Assembly: GCF_000284375.1 (NCBI RefSeq)
Contig: NC_017249.1
Span: 2,768,001 to 2,832,000 of the forward strand
Length of the DNA: 64,000 bases
Source: Bradyrhizobium japonicum USDA 6
GTDB taxonomy: Bacteria > Pseudomonadota > Alphaproteobacteria > Rhizobiales > Xanthobacteraceae
Direction of reading: 5' to 3'
In this document: one piece after another, positions 42,267-50,481 of the stretch
Position numbering within the stretch: the first letter of the stretch is position 1
Layout: each line of letters starts with the position of its first letter
The notes under the pieces: model-generated
Seen by the model: only the letters and a program-made list of their open reading frames with translations
What the model was told of the DNA's origin: nothing
Database searches by the model: none
Made by a program: the position numbers and the translations under genes

Positions 42267-42923
42267 ATGGCGAAGGCGACACTGACCATCAGCAGCAAGA
42301 ACTATTCGTCCTGGTCGCTGCGTGGCTGGCTGCTGACGAAATTTTCCGGGCTCGATTTCGAGGAGATCGTCACCGCGCCGGACGACGCGTCGGCGCGCGC
42401 GGAAATCCTCCTGCTGTCGTCGTCGATCCTGGTGCCGTGCCTGCGCCACGAGGGCGCCGTGGTCTGGGATACGCTGGCGATCGCCGAATATCTCAACGAG
42501 GCGATGCCGGATGCCGGTCTGCTGCCTGATGACCGCGTCCAGCGGGCGCATTGCCGCTCGATCTGCGGCGAAATCCATTCCGGCTTCACAACGTTGCGCG
42601 CGTCGCTGCCGGTCAATCTGAAGGGGCACTTCCCCGGCTTCAAGATCTGGTCGCGCGCGCAGGCCGATATCGACCGCGTCTGGTCCATCTGGCGCGACTG
42701 CCTGGAGAAATCAGGCGGTCCCTTCCTGTTCGGCGCGAGGCGCACCATGGCGGATGCGATGTACGCCCCCGTGGTGACGCGCTTCGTGACCTATGACGTC
42801 AAGCTCGAGCCACTGCTGAAGGCCTATGCCGATACCATCATGGCCATGCCCGAGATGCAGGAATGGATCGCGGCGGCCAAGGATGAGCCGGCCGAGATCG
42901 AGGAGCTCGAGGTCGAATATTAG
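42267..42923 (+). CDS. Glutathione S-transferase
   Basis: A 218-residue glutathione S-transferase. The N-terminal thioredoxin-fold domain has KNYSSWSLRGWLL in the GSH-site helix, cis-Pro in ILVPCLRH and WDTLAIAEYLNEAMP, the usual ES-type contact position (here DTLAIAEYL). The C-terminal helical domain follows. An AGGGA site nine bases before the ATG at 42267 favours this start over 42258. It is divergent from phaZ and followed by a good hairpin terminator. The substrate is unknown. Confidence 0.92.
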   Translation: MAKATLTISSKNYSSWSLRGWLLTKFSGLDFEEIVTAPDDASARAEILLLSSSILVPCLRHEGAVVWDTLAIAEYLNEAMPDAGLLPDDRVQRAHCRSICGEIHSGFTTLRASLPVNLKGHFPGFKIWSRAQADIDRVWSIWRDCLEKSGGPFLFGARRTMADAMYAPVVTRFVTYDVKLEPLLKAYADTIMAMPEMQEWIAAAKDEPAEIEELEVEY

Positions 42924-42951
42924 GCAGGCTTCGCGCCCGCCTGCCTGTTTT
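42922..42951 (+). terminator. Rho-independent terminator after the GST gene
   Basis: An 8-bp stem AGGCAGGC / GCCTGCCT with a 9-base loop is followed by GTTTT, starting within the GST stop codon. Confidence 0.75.
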
Positions 42952-43203
42952 GGGAGCGAGGCCCAGGCTGCTGCGCCCGGCAGCCATGTCTTTGAAGCCG
43001 TTAACTTTTAGCACCCGTGGCCGGCTCGGGCCGGCCCACATGCTGCGCAGATATTGTATACGCGTGGGGGCTTGTTGCGACATCTAGCCGTGAACAGCCG
43101 CGTACACGGCGTTCCGGCTGATTCGGACGTGATTCGTTCGGGCCGCGTTCCGTTAGTTAAGGCAGAGCGCGGCCCCGTTGCATTTTGAGACAGACGCCGC
43201 TCG

Positions 43204-43428
43204 TCAGGCGAAGCCCGAGTGCTTGACGCGCGGCACGCGCCAGCCGATGACGGTGGCTTCCACCGGGACGCCGGCCGCGTCGTTCTGCCAGCGGCCCTCG
43301 ACATAGCGGCAGGCGAACGGCAGTTGATACGTTCCGCTATGATCCTCACACAGCACTTCGACCGGCAGGCCGGGGGGCGGTTCTCCGGCGCCATCGAATT
43401 CTGCCAGACGTCTATCGCGCGTTGCCAT
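43204..43428 (-). CDS. Small hypothetical protein
   Basis: A 74-residue protein, MATRDRRLAEFDGAGEPPPG at the start, with LCEDHSGTYQLPFACRYVEG and GWRVPRVKHSGFA. I recognise no domain, though the composition and coding pattern are those of a real gene. A GGGGAG site lies about ten bases upstream of the ATG. It is divergent from the exported coiled-coil protein gene (184 bases). It may be cytosolic. The function is unknown. Confidence 0.7.
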   Translation of the reverse strand: MATRDRRLAEFDGAGEPPPGLPVEVLCEDHSGTYQLPFACRYVEGRWQNDAAGVPVEATVIGWRVPRVKHSGFA

Positions 43429-43612
43429 TCCAAAAATCTCCCCTAATCAAAGTCGCGGAAAGAGCGCCCACTTCTTCTTCCGCGCACGGTTCACTGCTCC
43501 CCGTCCGAGGGAACAACCCAAGCTCAACGCGAGAATGCGGTACGAGTGTGGTAGCCTCCGGCGTCGGCGCGCAAAAAGCGCACATTGCCGTGATATTGGA
43601 CGAGGAACCTGC

Positions 43613-43969
43613 ATGCTGCTTCGAAGCGCCGGCGTTTGTTTCGCGATGTTGTTGCTCGCCACGCTGGCGATCGCGCCGGTCCGCGCGCAAGACGTGCCCG
43701 GCATCGAGATCTGCACCGTCGAGAAGACCATGGAGCGGCGCACGAGCTGCCTCCAGAGTAACGTCGACTTCCTGCAGAAGACGATCACCAAGCTGACGCT
43801 CGATCATCAGCAGAAGCTCGATGCCGCCAACCGCCAGATCGACGCGTTGAAGACGACCGTGGCCGGCCTGCAGAAGACGCTGGGCGATCTCCAGGCTACG
43901 CAGGTGAAGATCGCGGAAGATCTGAAGAAGAAGCAGGACGCGCCGCCACCGAAGGACGCGGCAAAATAG
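43613..43969 (+). CDS. Small exported coiled-coil protein
   Basis: A 118-residue protein with a signal peptide (FAMLLLATLAIAPVRAQD) and a mature part that is largely a coiled coil (LQKTITKLTLDHQQKLDAAN, IDALKTTVAGLQKTLGDL) ending in KKKQDAPPPKDAAK. Two cysteines (ICTVEK and SCLQSN) flank the coil start. It has a GAGGA site six bases upstream of the ATG. It is probably periplasmic. The function is unknown. It ends ten bases from the convergent enolase-family gene. Confidence 0.8.
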   Translation: MLLRSAGVCFAMLLLATLAIAPVRAQDVPGIEICTVEKTMERRTSCLQSNVDFLQKTITKLTLDHQQKLDAANRQIDALKTTVAGLQKTLGDLQATQVKIAEDLKKKQDAPPPKDAAK

Positions 43970-43978
43970 GCGCCGCGG

Positions 43979-45082
43979 TCACGCCACGCGATAGCGCTCC
44001 ATCACGCCGCGATCGGGCTCATAGCCGAGCCCGGGTCCCGAGGGCACCGCGACGTGGCCGGTGGCATCGACATCGGCGCGGCCGCCCCAGAGACACGCTT
44101 CGCGTTTGAGATAGAACATCTCGACCAACCCGTCGTCGCGCGTCGCCAGCAGGTGCAATGTCGCCAGCAGGCCCGGACCGAAATACGGGGAGTGCGGGAC
44201 GATCTTGACGCCGAGCTGATCGGCGAGCGCGGCGACCTTCAGAAATTCCGTGACGCCGCCGACCTTGGTCACCGACGGCTGGGCATGGCTCACTGCGCCT
44301 GCATTCATCATCTGGCGGAATTGATACTCCGTGCAGGCGTTCTCACCGGCGGCGACACCGAGCCCGCCCTTGCGGCGGACGTCGGCGAGCGCGGTAAAAT
44401 CCTCCGGCGGCCAGACCGGCTCTTCCAGAAACATCGGCTGGGCGTCCTCGCATGCCTTCGCGAACGCGATCGCCTGCTCGCCTGTGAGCGGGCAGTTCAT
44501 GTCGACCATCAGCGGGATGCCGGGCCCGATCACCTCGCGCGCGGCAAACACCGCCGGCGTCGTGGTCTCGTGCAGCTTGATGGCGCCATAGCCGAGCGCG
44601 AGCGCCTTCTTGCATTCGCCGGCGATGTTTTCAGGCGAGCCGATCCGCAGCAGGCTCGCATAGGCGGGAATGGACGAGCGCCTGGTCTCGCCGAGCAGGC
44701 GATGCAGCGGTGCGCCCTCGATCTTCGCAGCCAGGTCCCACAGCGCGATGTCGAGCCCTGATATCGCGAACATCGTGATGCCGTAGCGGCCGAACAGATG
44801 CAGGTTGCGCTGGATCTGTTCCATCACCGCGGGAATGCCGGCGGCATCGGGAACCTTAAGCCCGCGGGCCTGCGGCGCGATCATCTCCTCGACGGCGCTT
44901 CGCGTGGTGCGCGGGGAGACATAGGCAAAGGCATCGCCCCAGCCGGTCAGTCCGGCATCGGTCGTGACCTCGACCAGCACCATGTCGAGCGCGGAGATTG
45001 CGGACGCGCCCTGGCGAAAGCTCGCAACACCGGCGTCATAGGGGATGCGGATCTGGTGCGCCCGCACATCGGTGATTTCCAT
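43979..45082 (-). CDS. Mandelate racemase/muconate lactonising enzyme family protein (sugar-acid dehydratase type)
   Basis: A 367-residue enolase-superfamily enzyme that abstracts a proton next to a carboxylate. The metal ligands are Asp194 (LMVDMNC), Glu220 (MFLEEP) and Glu247 (AAGENAC). The base site reads Lys169-x-His171 (AIKLHETT) rather than the common K-x-K, and the second base is His297 (IVPHSPYF). These differences make it a different subgroup from tarD in the same window. A substrate such as a sugar acid is likely but not defined. It diverges from an AraC regulator 170 bases away. Confidence 0.9.
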   Translation of the reverse strand: MEITDVRAHQIRIPYDAGVASFRQGASAISALDMVLVEVTTDAGLTGWGDAFAYVSPRTTRSAVEEMIAPQARGLKVPDAAGIPAVMEQIQRNLHLFGRYGITMFAISGLDIALWDLAAKIEGAPLHRLLGETRRSSIPAYASLLRIGSPENIAGECKKALALGYGAIKLHETTTPAVFAAREVIGPGIPLMVDMNCPLTGEQAIAFAKACEDAQPMFLEEPVWPPEDFTALADVRRKGGLGVAAGENACTEYQFRQMMNAGAVSHAQPSVTKVGGVTEFLKVAALADQLGVKIVPHSPYFGPGLLATLHLLATRDDGLVEMFYLKREACLWGGRADVDATGHVAVPSGPGLGYEPDRGVMERYRVA

Positions 45083-45252
45083 GACGCGGTTCCTCTTTCT
45101 CGTGAGCGGTTTCGATGAGTGTAGCTGCGAATGCCGGGGCGTTGCCAGTGGCTATTCCGGGACTATCCTCATGCAAGGACAGCAATGCCGATCAAGCGGG
45201 GCGGTGGCCGTCAGCGCATCATCGCCAGGCTTCGAACGAGGGCTTTTGACGC

Positions 45253-46098
45253 ATGAACCCAGCCCAGCGCGCGCTCTGGTATATCGAGAGCCATCTGGCC
45301 GAACCGATGACGCTCGACGAGATTGCGGCGATATCTGGCGTGTCGCGGTTCCACATCGTGCGGGCGTTTGCCGCAGCCACCGGACTTCCGGTGATGCGCT
45401 ACGTGCGCGCGCGGCGGTTGACGGAAGCGGCGCGCAGTCTTGCGAACGGCGCGCCGGACATCCTGTCGCTGGCGCTGGAGGCGGATTACGGCTCGCACGA
45501 AGCGTTCACCCGCGCGTTCCGCGACCAGTTTGGCACCACACCCGAAGCGGTGCGGGCGGCAACGTGCCTCGACAAACTCAAGCTTCAGGAGCCGATCCTC
45601 ATGGATTCCACCATGCTCGACCATCTGGTCCCGCCGCGTTTCGAAGCCGCGAAGGCCTTCCTCGTCGCCGGCCCCGCCGAGCGCATCTCCTGCGACAACG
45701 GCGCCGCCATTCCAGGACTGTGGCACCGCTTCCATCAGGAAGTCGCCGACATCCCCGCGCGCGTCGGCCACGGGAAAAATCAAGTCGCCTATGGCGTCTG
45801 TTGCAACGGCGATGATTCCGGCAATTTCGACTACATCGCCGGCGTCGAGGTCGTCGATTTCTCCGACCTGCCGCGCCGCTTCGGTCGCATCCGCATTCCC
45901 GAGCAGCGCTACGCGGTGTTCACCCACACCGAGCACGTCGCCTCGATCCGCCGCACCGTCAACACGATCTGGAATCAGTGGCTGCCGGCGTCCGGCCTGA
46001 AGGCTGCGGATGCGCCGAACTTCGAGCGCTATGACGAGAAATTCGATCCCGCGACCGGCAATGGCGGCTTCGAGATTTGGATACCAGTGCGGGAGTAA
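45253..46098 (+). CDS. AraC-type regulator with GyrI-like effector domain
   Basis: A 281-residue regulator with the DNA-binding part first (residues 1-105: LDEIAAISGVSRFHIVRAFA, ILSLALEADYGSHEAFTRAF) and a C-terminal GyrI-like small-molecule binding domain (about 120-281, RFGRIRIPEQRYAVFTHTEH; FEIWIPV). This arrangement is as in Rob or BmrR-type sensors. It diverges from the enolase-family gene at 43979-45082 and may regulate it or respond to a toxic compound. Confidence 0.9.
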   Translation: MNPAQRALWYIESHLAEPMTLDEIAAISGVSRFHIVRAFAAATGLPVMRYVRARRLTEAARSLANGAPDILSLALEADYGSHEAFTRAFRDQFGTTPEAVRAATCLDKLKLQEPILMDSTMLDHLVPPRFEAAKAFLVAGPAERISCDNGAAIPGLWHRFHQEVADIPARVGHGKNQVAYGVCCNGDDSGNFDYIAGVEVVDFSDLPRRFGRIRIPEQRYAVFTHTEHVASIRRTVNTIWNQWLPASGLKAADAPNFERYDEKFDPATGNGGFEIWIPVRE

Positions 46099-46132
46099 GC
46101 ACGATCCGGACCCGAAGCGCCGCGTTCGCGCA

Positions 46133-46203
46133 AAGTGCGCAGCGGTTTTCCGAAGAGATCATGCTCAAACAAGACCTAAAGCGCGATATGTCATCGCGCT
46201 TTA
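46133..46203. repeat. Rhizobial intergenic mosaic element with AAAGCGCGAT stem
   Basis: The segment reads GTGCGCAGCGGTTTTCCGAA, then GATCATGCTCAAACAAGACC and a perfect 11-bp hairpin TAAAGCGCGAT (46177-46187) / ATCGCGCTTTA (46193-46203) with a five-base loop. It resembles the widespread GATCATGCTCAAAC-type elements of Rhizobiales intergenic regions. Only one copy is present in this window, so the family name is from memory. Confidence 0.6.
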
Positions 46204-46340
46204 CGTTGCAACGCTGGCATACCATCCCGCTTGCTTGGCAAGCCCCGGCGACTTTGTCATAACCGCAGGCAAATCTTGCGTGTGGGGCCCGTGCCGGACA
46301 TCCCGTGCAAGCCATAACAAGCAGCCGGGAGGGTCCTCAA

Positions 46341-47279
46341 ATGTCCACTGCCACGCCCAACGTTCGCGTTCTCGCCACCGACCTCGAATTTCCCGAAGGG
46401 CCGGTGGTGATGCCGGACGGCTCGGTCGTGCTGGTGGAAATCCGCGGCCAGCGCCTGACGCGGGTTTATCCCGACGGCCGCAAGGAGATCGTCGCCAAAG
46501 TGCCGGGCGGCCCGAACGGCGCCGCCCTCGGTCCCGACGGCAAGATCTACATCTGCAACAATGGCGGCTTCTCCTGGATTCCGACCGGCAAGATGATCAT
46601 GCCCGGCCCGCAGCCGGACGGCTATCTCGGCGGCTCGATCCAGCGCGTCGATCTGCAATCGGGCAAGGTCGAGGCCGTCGTGACCAAATGCGGCGAGCAC
46701 GATCTGCGCGGGCCGAACGACCTCGTCTTCGACAAGCACGGCGGCCTCTGGTTCTCCGATCTCGGCAAGCGCCGCGCCCGCGAGATGGATGTCGGCGGCA
46801 TGTACTATCTCAAGCCCGGCATGACCGAGATCGTCGAGGTCGTGCATGGCGTGCTGCCGGCTAATGGCATCGGCCTGTCGCCGGACGAGAACACCGTCTA
46901 CATCGCGGAGACGCCGACGGGGCGGCTCTGGGCCTATGAGCTCTCCGCGCCTGGCACGCTCAAGCCGCGCGAGGTGATCTACCGCGGCGAGCGCGGCAAG
47001 CCGATCTGCGGCCTCGGCGGCTACCAGATGTTCGACTCGCTCGCGGTGGAGGCGAACGGCAATGTCTGCGTCGCCACCCTCGTCTCCGGCTGCATCTCGG
47101 TGATCGCGCCTGACGGTACCCTGGTCGAGCAGGTCCCGACCGGCGACCGCGTCACCACCAACATCGCCTTCGGCGGCCCCGAGCTTAAGACCGCCTACAT
47201 CACGCTCTCAGGCAAGGGCGAGCTGATCGCCATGGACTGGCCGCGCGGCGGTTTGCCGTTGAACTTTTTGAATAAGTGA
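46341..47279 (+). CDS. SMP-30/gluconolactonase family protein
   Basis: A 312-residue six-bladed propeller of the SMP-30/gluconolactonase/LRE-like family. The Ca2+-site and family blocks are EFPEGPVVMPDGS, GPNGAALGPDGKIYICNNG, LRGPNDLVFDKHGGLWFSD and NGIGLSPDENTVYIAET. It would hydrolyse a sugar lactone. The ATG at 46341 has a GGGAGGG site; twelve more codons are open upstream. It stands in a group with a GMC oxidoreductase, a GNAT enzyme and an enolase-family dehydratase, suggesting oxidation of sugars or sugar-like compounds. Confidence 0.9.
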   Translation: MSTATPNVRVLATDLEFPEGPVVMPDGSVVLVEIRGQRLTRVYPDGRKEIVAKVPGGPNGAALGPDGKIYICNNGGFSWIPTGKMIMPGPQPDGYLGGSIQRVDLQSGKVEAVVTKCGEHDLRGPNDLVFDKHGGLWFSDLGKRRAREMDVGGMYYLKPGMTEIVEVVHGVLPANGIGLSPDENTVYIAETPTGRLWAYELSAPGTLKPREVIYRGERGKPICGLGGYQMFDSLAVEANGNVCVATLVSGCISVIAPDGTLVEQVPTGDRVTTNIAFGGPELKTAYITLSGKGELIAMDWPRGGLPLNFLNK

Positions 47280-47286
47280 GCCAAGC

Positions 47287-47371
47287 CGTCATTGCGAGGA
47301 GCGAAGCAACGAAGCAATCCAGGCTGCCTCCGAGGTAAGACTCCGGATTGTTTCGCTTCGCTCGCAATGAC
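47287..47371. repeat. Palindromic repeat, CATTGCGAG family, copy 7
   Basis: An 85-base copy (CGTCATTGCGAGGAGCGAAG ... CTCGCAATGAC) in the space between the lactonase and acetyltransferase genes. It diverges most from the others in its loop and inner arm (CTCCGGATTGTTTCG). Confidence 0.9.
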
Positions 47372-47388
47372 AACGGAGAGAGACTTCA

Positions 47389-47982
47389 ATGCCCTGGCCT
47401 GATCCCGTCACCCTGCGTGGGCAGCACGCCCGTCTCGAGCCGCTGTCGAAAGAGCATCGCGAGGGGCTGGTGGAGGCCGTGAAGGACGGCGAGCTCTACA
47501 CGATCTGGTACACCGCGATCCCGACGCCGGAGAACGTGGCCAAGGAGATCGACCGCCGCCTCGGCCTCCAGGCCGCGGGCTCGATGCTGCCGTTCACGGT
47601 GTTCGACGCCGGCGGCAAGATCGTCGGTCAGACCACCTATATGAATATCGATGCCGCCAATCGCCGTGTCGAGATCGGCTCGACCTGGTACGGCAAGAGC
47701 GCGCAGCGCGGGCCGCTCAACACGCAGTGCAAGCTGCTGCTGCTCACTCACGCCTTCGAGACATTGAACTGCATCGCGGTGGAATTCCGCACGCATTTCT
47801 TCAACCACCAGAGCCGCCGCGCCATCGAGCGTCTCGGCGCCAAGCAGGACGGCATTTTGCGTAATCACCAGATCGCGCCGAACGGCACGCTGCGCGATAC
47901 CGTGGTCTACAGCATCACCGCGTCCGAATGGCCGACGGTGCAAGCGCATCTGAACTATCAACTCAACGACAAGCCGCGCTAG
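47389..47982 (+). CDS. GNAT acetyltransferase, RimJ/RimL type
   Basis: A 197-residue acetyltransferase of the RimJ/RimL-like branch. The start VTLRGQHARLEPLSKEH, GQTTYMNIDAANRRVEIGSTWY and NHQSRRAIERLGAKQDGILR are typical of that branch. It may acetylate a protein N-terminus or a small amine. It starts just after a CATTGCGAG palindrome and ends 16 bases before the GMC oxidoreductase gene, with which it is probably co-transcribed. Confidence 0.87.
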   Translation: MPWPDPVTLRGQHARLEPLSKEHREGLVEAVKDGELYTIWYTAIPTPENVAKEIDRRLGLQAAGSMLPFTVFDAGGKIVGQTTYMNIDAANRRVEIGSTWYGKSAQRGPLNTQCKLLLLTHAFETLNCIAVEFRTHFFNHQSRRAIERLGAKQDGILRNHQIAPNGTLRDTVVYSITASEWPTVQAHLNYQLNDKPR

Positions 47983-47998
47983 GGGCGGCCGAGGCATC

Positions 47999-49645
47999 AT
48001 GGACAGATTTGACTATGTGATCATCGGCGCGGGCTCCGCCGGTTGCATCCTCACCAGCCGGCTGAGCGAAGACCCCAGCACCAGCGTCTGCGTGCTCGAG
48101 GCGGGCCCGAACGACTGGCATCCCTACATCCATCTGCCGGCGGGCTTCATCAAGACCTTCCACATGAAGAGCATCAACTGGGCCTACCAGCAGGAGCCGG
48201 GGCCCTACACCGGCGGGCGCAGCATCTATGCGCCGCGCGGCAAGACGCTCGGCGGCTCGTCTTCGATCAACGGCCACATCTACAATCGCGGCCAGCGGAT
48301 GGATTTCGACACCTGGGCGCAGATGGGCAATCGCGGCTGGGGTTATGCCGACGTGCTGCCTTACTTCAAGCGGCTGGAGAAGCGGGTCGGCGAGGGCGAG
48401 GACACCTATCGCGGCCGCGACGGCAACCTCACCGTCACCACCATGGACTGGCGCGATCCGCTCTGCGAAGCCTTCATGGAAGGTGCGGTCTCGCTCGGCA
48501 TTCCCCGCAACCCCGACTACAACGGCAAGACCCAGGAGGGCGTCTCCTACTGCCAACGCACCATCGACAAGGGCCTGCGCGTCTCCGGCTCGACCGCGTT
48601 CCTCAAGCCCGCGATGAAGCGGCCGAACGTGCATGTGCACACCCACGCGCACGCGACCGAGATCATTTTTGAAGGCAAGCGCGCCGTCGGCGTGCGCTAC
48701 ACCAAGGGCGGCCGCGGCGGCACGCCGGTCGAAGTGCGCGCCAACAAGGAAGTGATCCTCTCCGGCGGCACCTATAATTCGCCGCAGCTGCTTCAGCTCT
48801 CCGGAATCGGCTCGCCCGATCTGCTCGGCGCCCACGGCATCGCGGTGCGCCACGCGCTGCCGGTCGGCGAAGGTCTTCAGGACCATTATGCCCCACGAAC
48901 GGTGGCGCGCGTAAAAGACATCAAGACCATCAACGAGCTCCGCCGTGGCTTCTCGCTGTGGATCGAAGCGCTGAAATGGGCGACCGCGCGCCGCGGCCTG
49001 CTCTCGTTGTCGCCGACCATGGTCTATTGCTTCTGGCATTCCGGCGAGAGCGCGGACTCGTCCGACTTGCAACTCACCTTCACACCGGCGAGCTACAAGG
49101 AGGGCGTGCAGGGCCAGCTCGAGGACGAGCCCGGCATGACCGTGGCCTCCTGGCAGCAGCGCCCGGAGAGCCGCGGCTATGTCCGCATCCGCTCCAACGA
49201 TCCGTTCGCGCCGCCGATCATCCAGACCAACTATCTCGACGCCGAGCTCGACCGCCGCGTCATCGTCGGCGGCATGAAGCTCGCACGGCGTTTGCTGAAG
49301 AGTGCGCCGTTGTCGCCTTACTACGCCTACGAGGATTTCCCCGGCCCCAACATCAACACCGACGACGAGTTCCTCGCCGCCGCCACCGAACGCGGCACCA
49401 CCACCTTCCACCCCGGCTGCACCTGCCGCATGGGCCCGGCGGATTCCACTTGGGCTGTCGTCGACGACCAGCTCCGCGTCCACGGCCTGGAGGGCCTCCG
49501 CGTCATCGACGCCTCCGTGATGCCGCGCATGATCTCGGCGAACCTTAACGCCTCGACGATGATGATCGCGGATCGTGCTTCCGACCTCATCCGCGGCAAG
49601 GCGCCGATGGAAGCCGCGCGGATTCCGGACGCGGCGGTGGCGTGA
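47999..49645 (+). CDS. GMC-family FAD oxidoreductase
   Basis: A 548-residue glucose-methanol-choline oxidoreductase. The FAD motif is YVIIGAGSAGCILTSRLSED. GMC signature blocks are RGKTLGGSSSINGHIYNRG (first) and GGTYNSPQLLQLSGIG (second), and the C-terminal region with the catalytic His is TFHPGCTCRMG ... NLNASTMMIADRASDLI. It would oxidise an alcohol, choline-like or sugar substrate. No betaine or choline operon is adjacent, so betA is not assigned. Confidence 0.92.
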   Translation: MDRFDYVIIGAGSAGCILTSRLSEDPSTSVCVLEAGPNDWHPYIHLPAGFIKTFHMKSINWAYQQEPGPYTGGRSIYAPRGKTLGGSSSINGHIYNRGQRMDFDTWAQMGNRGWGYADVLPYFKRLEKRVGEGEDTYRGRDGNLTVTTMDWRDPLCEAFMEGAVSLGIPRNPDYNGKTQEGVSYCQRTIDKGLRVSGSTAFLKPAMKRPNVHVHTHAHATEIIFEGKRAVGVRYTKGGRGGTPVEVRANKEVILSGGTYNSPQLLQLSGIGSPDLLGAHGIAVRHALPVGEGLQDHYAPRTVARVKDIKTINELRRGFSLWIEALKWATARRGLLSLSPTMVYCFWHSGESADSSDLQLTFTPASYKEGVQGQLEDEPGMTVASWQQRPESRGYVRIRSNDPFAPPIIQTNYLDAELDRRVIVGGMKLARRLLKSAPLSPYYAYEDFPGPNINTDDEFLAAATERGTTTFHPGCTCRMGPADSTWAVVDDQLRVHGLEGLRVIDASVMPRMISANLNASTMMIADRASDLIRGKAPMEAARIPDAAVA

Positions 49646-49649
49646 GGTG

Positions 49650-49765
49650 CGTAGGGTAGGTTAGCCCCGCGACTGCGCGAAGCGCAGTTCGCGCGGCGTA
49701 ATCCACCGCTTTTGTCGGTGCAGCGGCAGAATAGGTGGTTGTTGGCGCTAACCCGCCGACGGTGT
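49650..49765. repeat. Degenerate GTAGGGT...CTAACCC palindrome
   Basis: GTAGGGTAGGTTAGCCCCGC at the left is matched loosely by GGCGCTAACCCGCC at the right, with further partial arms AATCCACC / AGGTGGTT inside. It resembles a mutated version of the GTAGGGTGGG family seen intact at 6950-7041. Confidence 0.5.
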
Positions 49766-49774
49766 CGCTGCCAT

Positions 49775-50302
49775 CTAGGAGTAATCTGTCAGGAGCGTCG
49801 TCAGAAACTCCTCGCCGAAGACATCGACCAATTCACGATCGCGTGGCGTTCGGCGCGAAAGCCAGCCTCTGATATCATTCAGTGAGAAGAAGCAGTCCTT
49901 GACAGCTTCGATACTCATGAGCTCTTGAGAGCTATCAATTGCGAGAACGCCAACATCCACCGGGCTGGGCTGGTGAGCCGCCCATCTGTCCTGGCTGTCC
50001 ACAAGAGCCAGTCCATAGACGTCGCCCTCTTCGCGCATGGTGTTGCCGAGCGCAGTGATTTCAAGAGGCCAATCAGAGTCGCTTGCCAATTGCCTCAGGT
50101 AGGACCGGCTCGAACTGGCGTACACATCCCTATCGACGTCCAAGCCGAAGCATATCGTAGTCGCTTGCCGAATTGCGGTAGCTAACGGTTGGGAGGTGCA
50201 GATGTCGGCGTCAAAGAATAGATACTGTTCGAACCGGCGACTGAATATATGGCAGGGAAGCTCAACCCCAAGAACGATCGTTTCGAGCTCTTTTGGCATC
50301 AT
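49775..50302 (-). CDS. Protein of unknown function, atypical composition
   Basis: A 175-residue protein beginning MMPKELETIVLGVELPCHIF. It has a mixed alpha/beta appearance (YLFFDADICTSQPLATAIRQ, YGLALVDSQDRWAA, DVGVLAIDSSQELMSIEAV). I recognise no family. The gene is AT-richer than its neighbours and its codon use differs, which points to a recently acquired or rare gene. ATGs at 50302 and 50299 are equivalent candidates, with only a weak ribosome binding site. It lies between two intergenic repeats. Confidence 0.65.
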   Translation of the reverse strand: MMPKELETIVLGVELPCHIFSRRFEQYLFFDADICTSQPLATAIRQATTICFGLDVDRDVYASSSRSYLRQLASDSDWPLEITALGNTMREEGDVYGLALVDSQDRWAAHQPSPVDVGVLAIDSSQELMSIEAVKDCFFSLNDIRGWLSRRTPRDRELVDVFGEEFLTTLLTDYS

Positions 50303-50340
50303 GCCCTGTGCTGCTGAAGCACTGTGCCTCAACCTCCGCT

Positions 50341-50434
50341 GTCATCGCACGGCTTGACCGGGCGATCCAGTATTCCAGAGGCGATTGTGATTGAACCGAG
50401 AGGCTGCGGCGCCCCGGTCAAGCCGGGGCATGAC
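50341..50434. repeat. GTCATGCCCCG-family palindrome
   Basis: The left arm GTCATCGCACGGCTTGACCG and right arm CCCCGGTCAAGCCGGGGCAT then GAC are inverted relative to each other. It is the same family as the block at 6889-7148 and lies between the atypical gene and the moxR gene, downstream of the latter. Confidence 0.85.
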
Positions 50435-50481
50435 ACCGGTGGTGGGGCTGCAGCGGAGCGCTATCGCAAGCGAGCTCGCGC

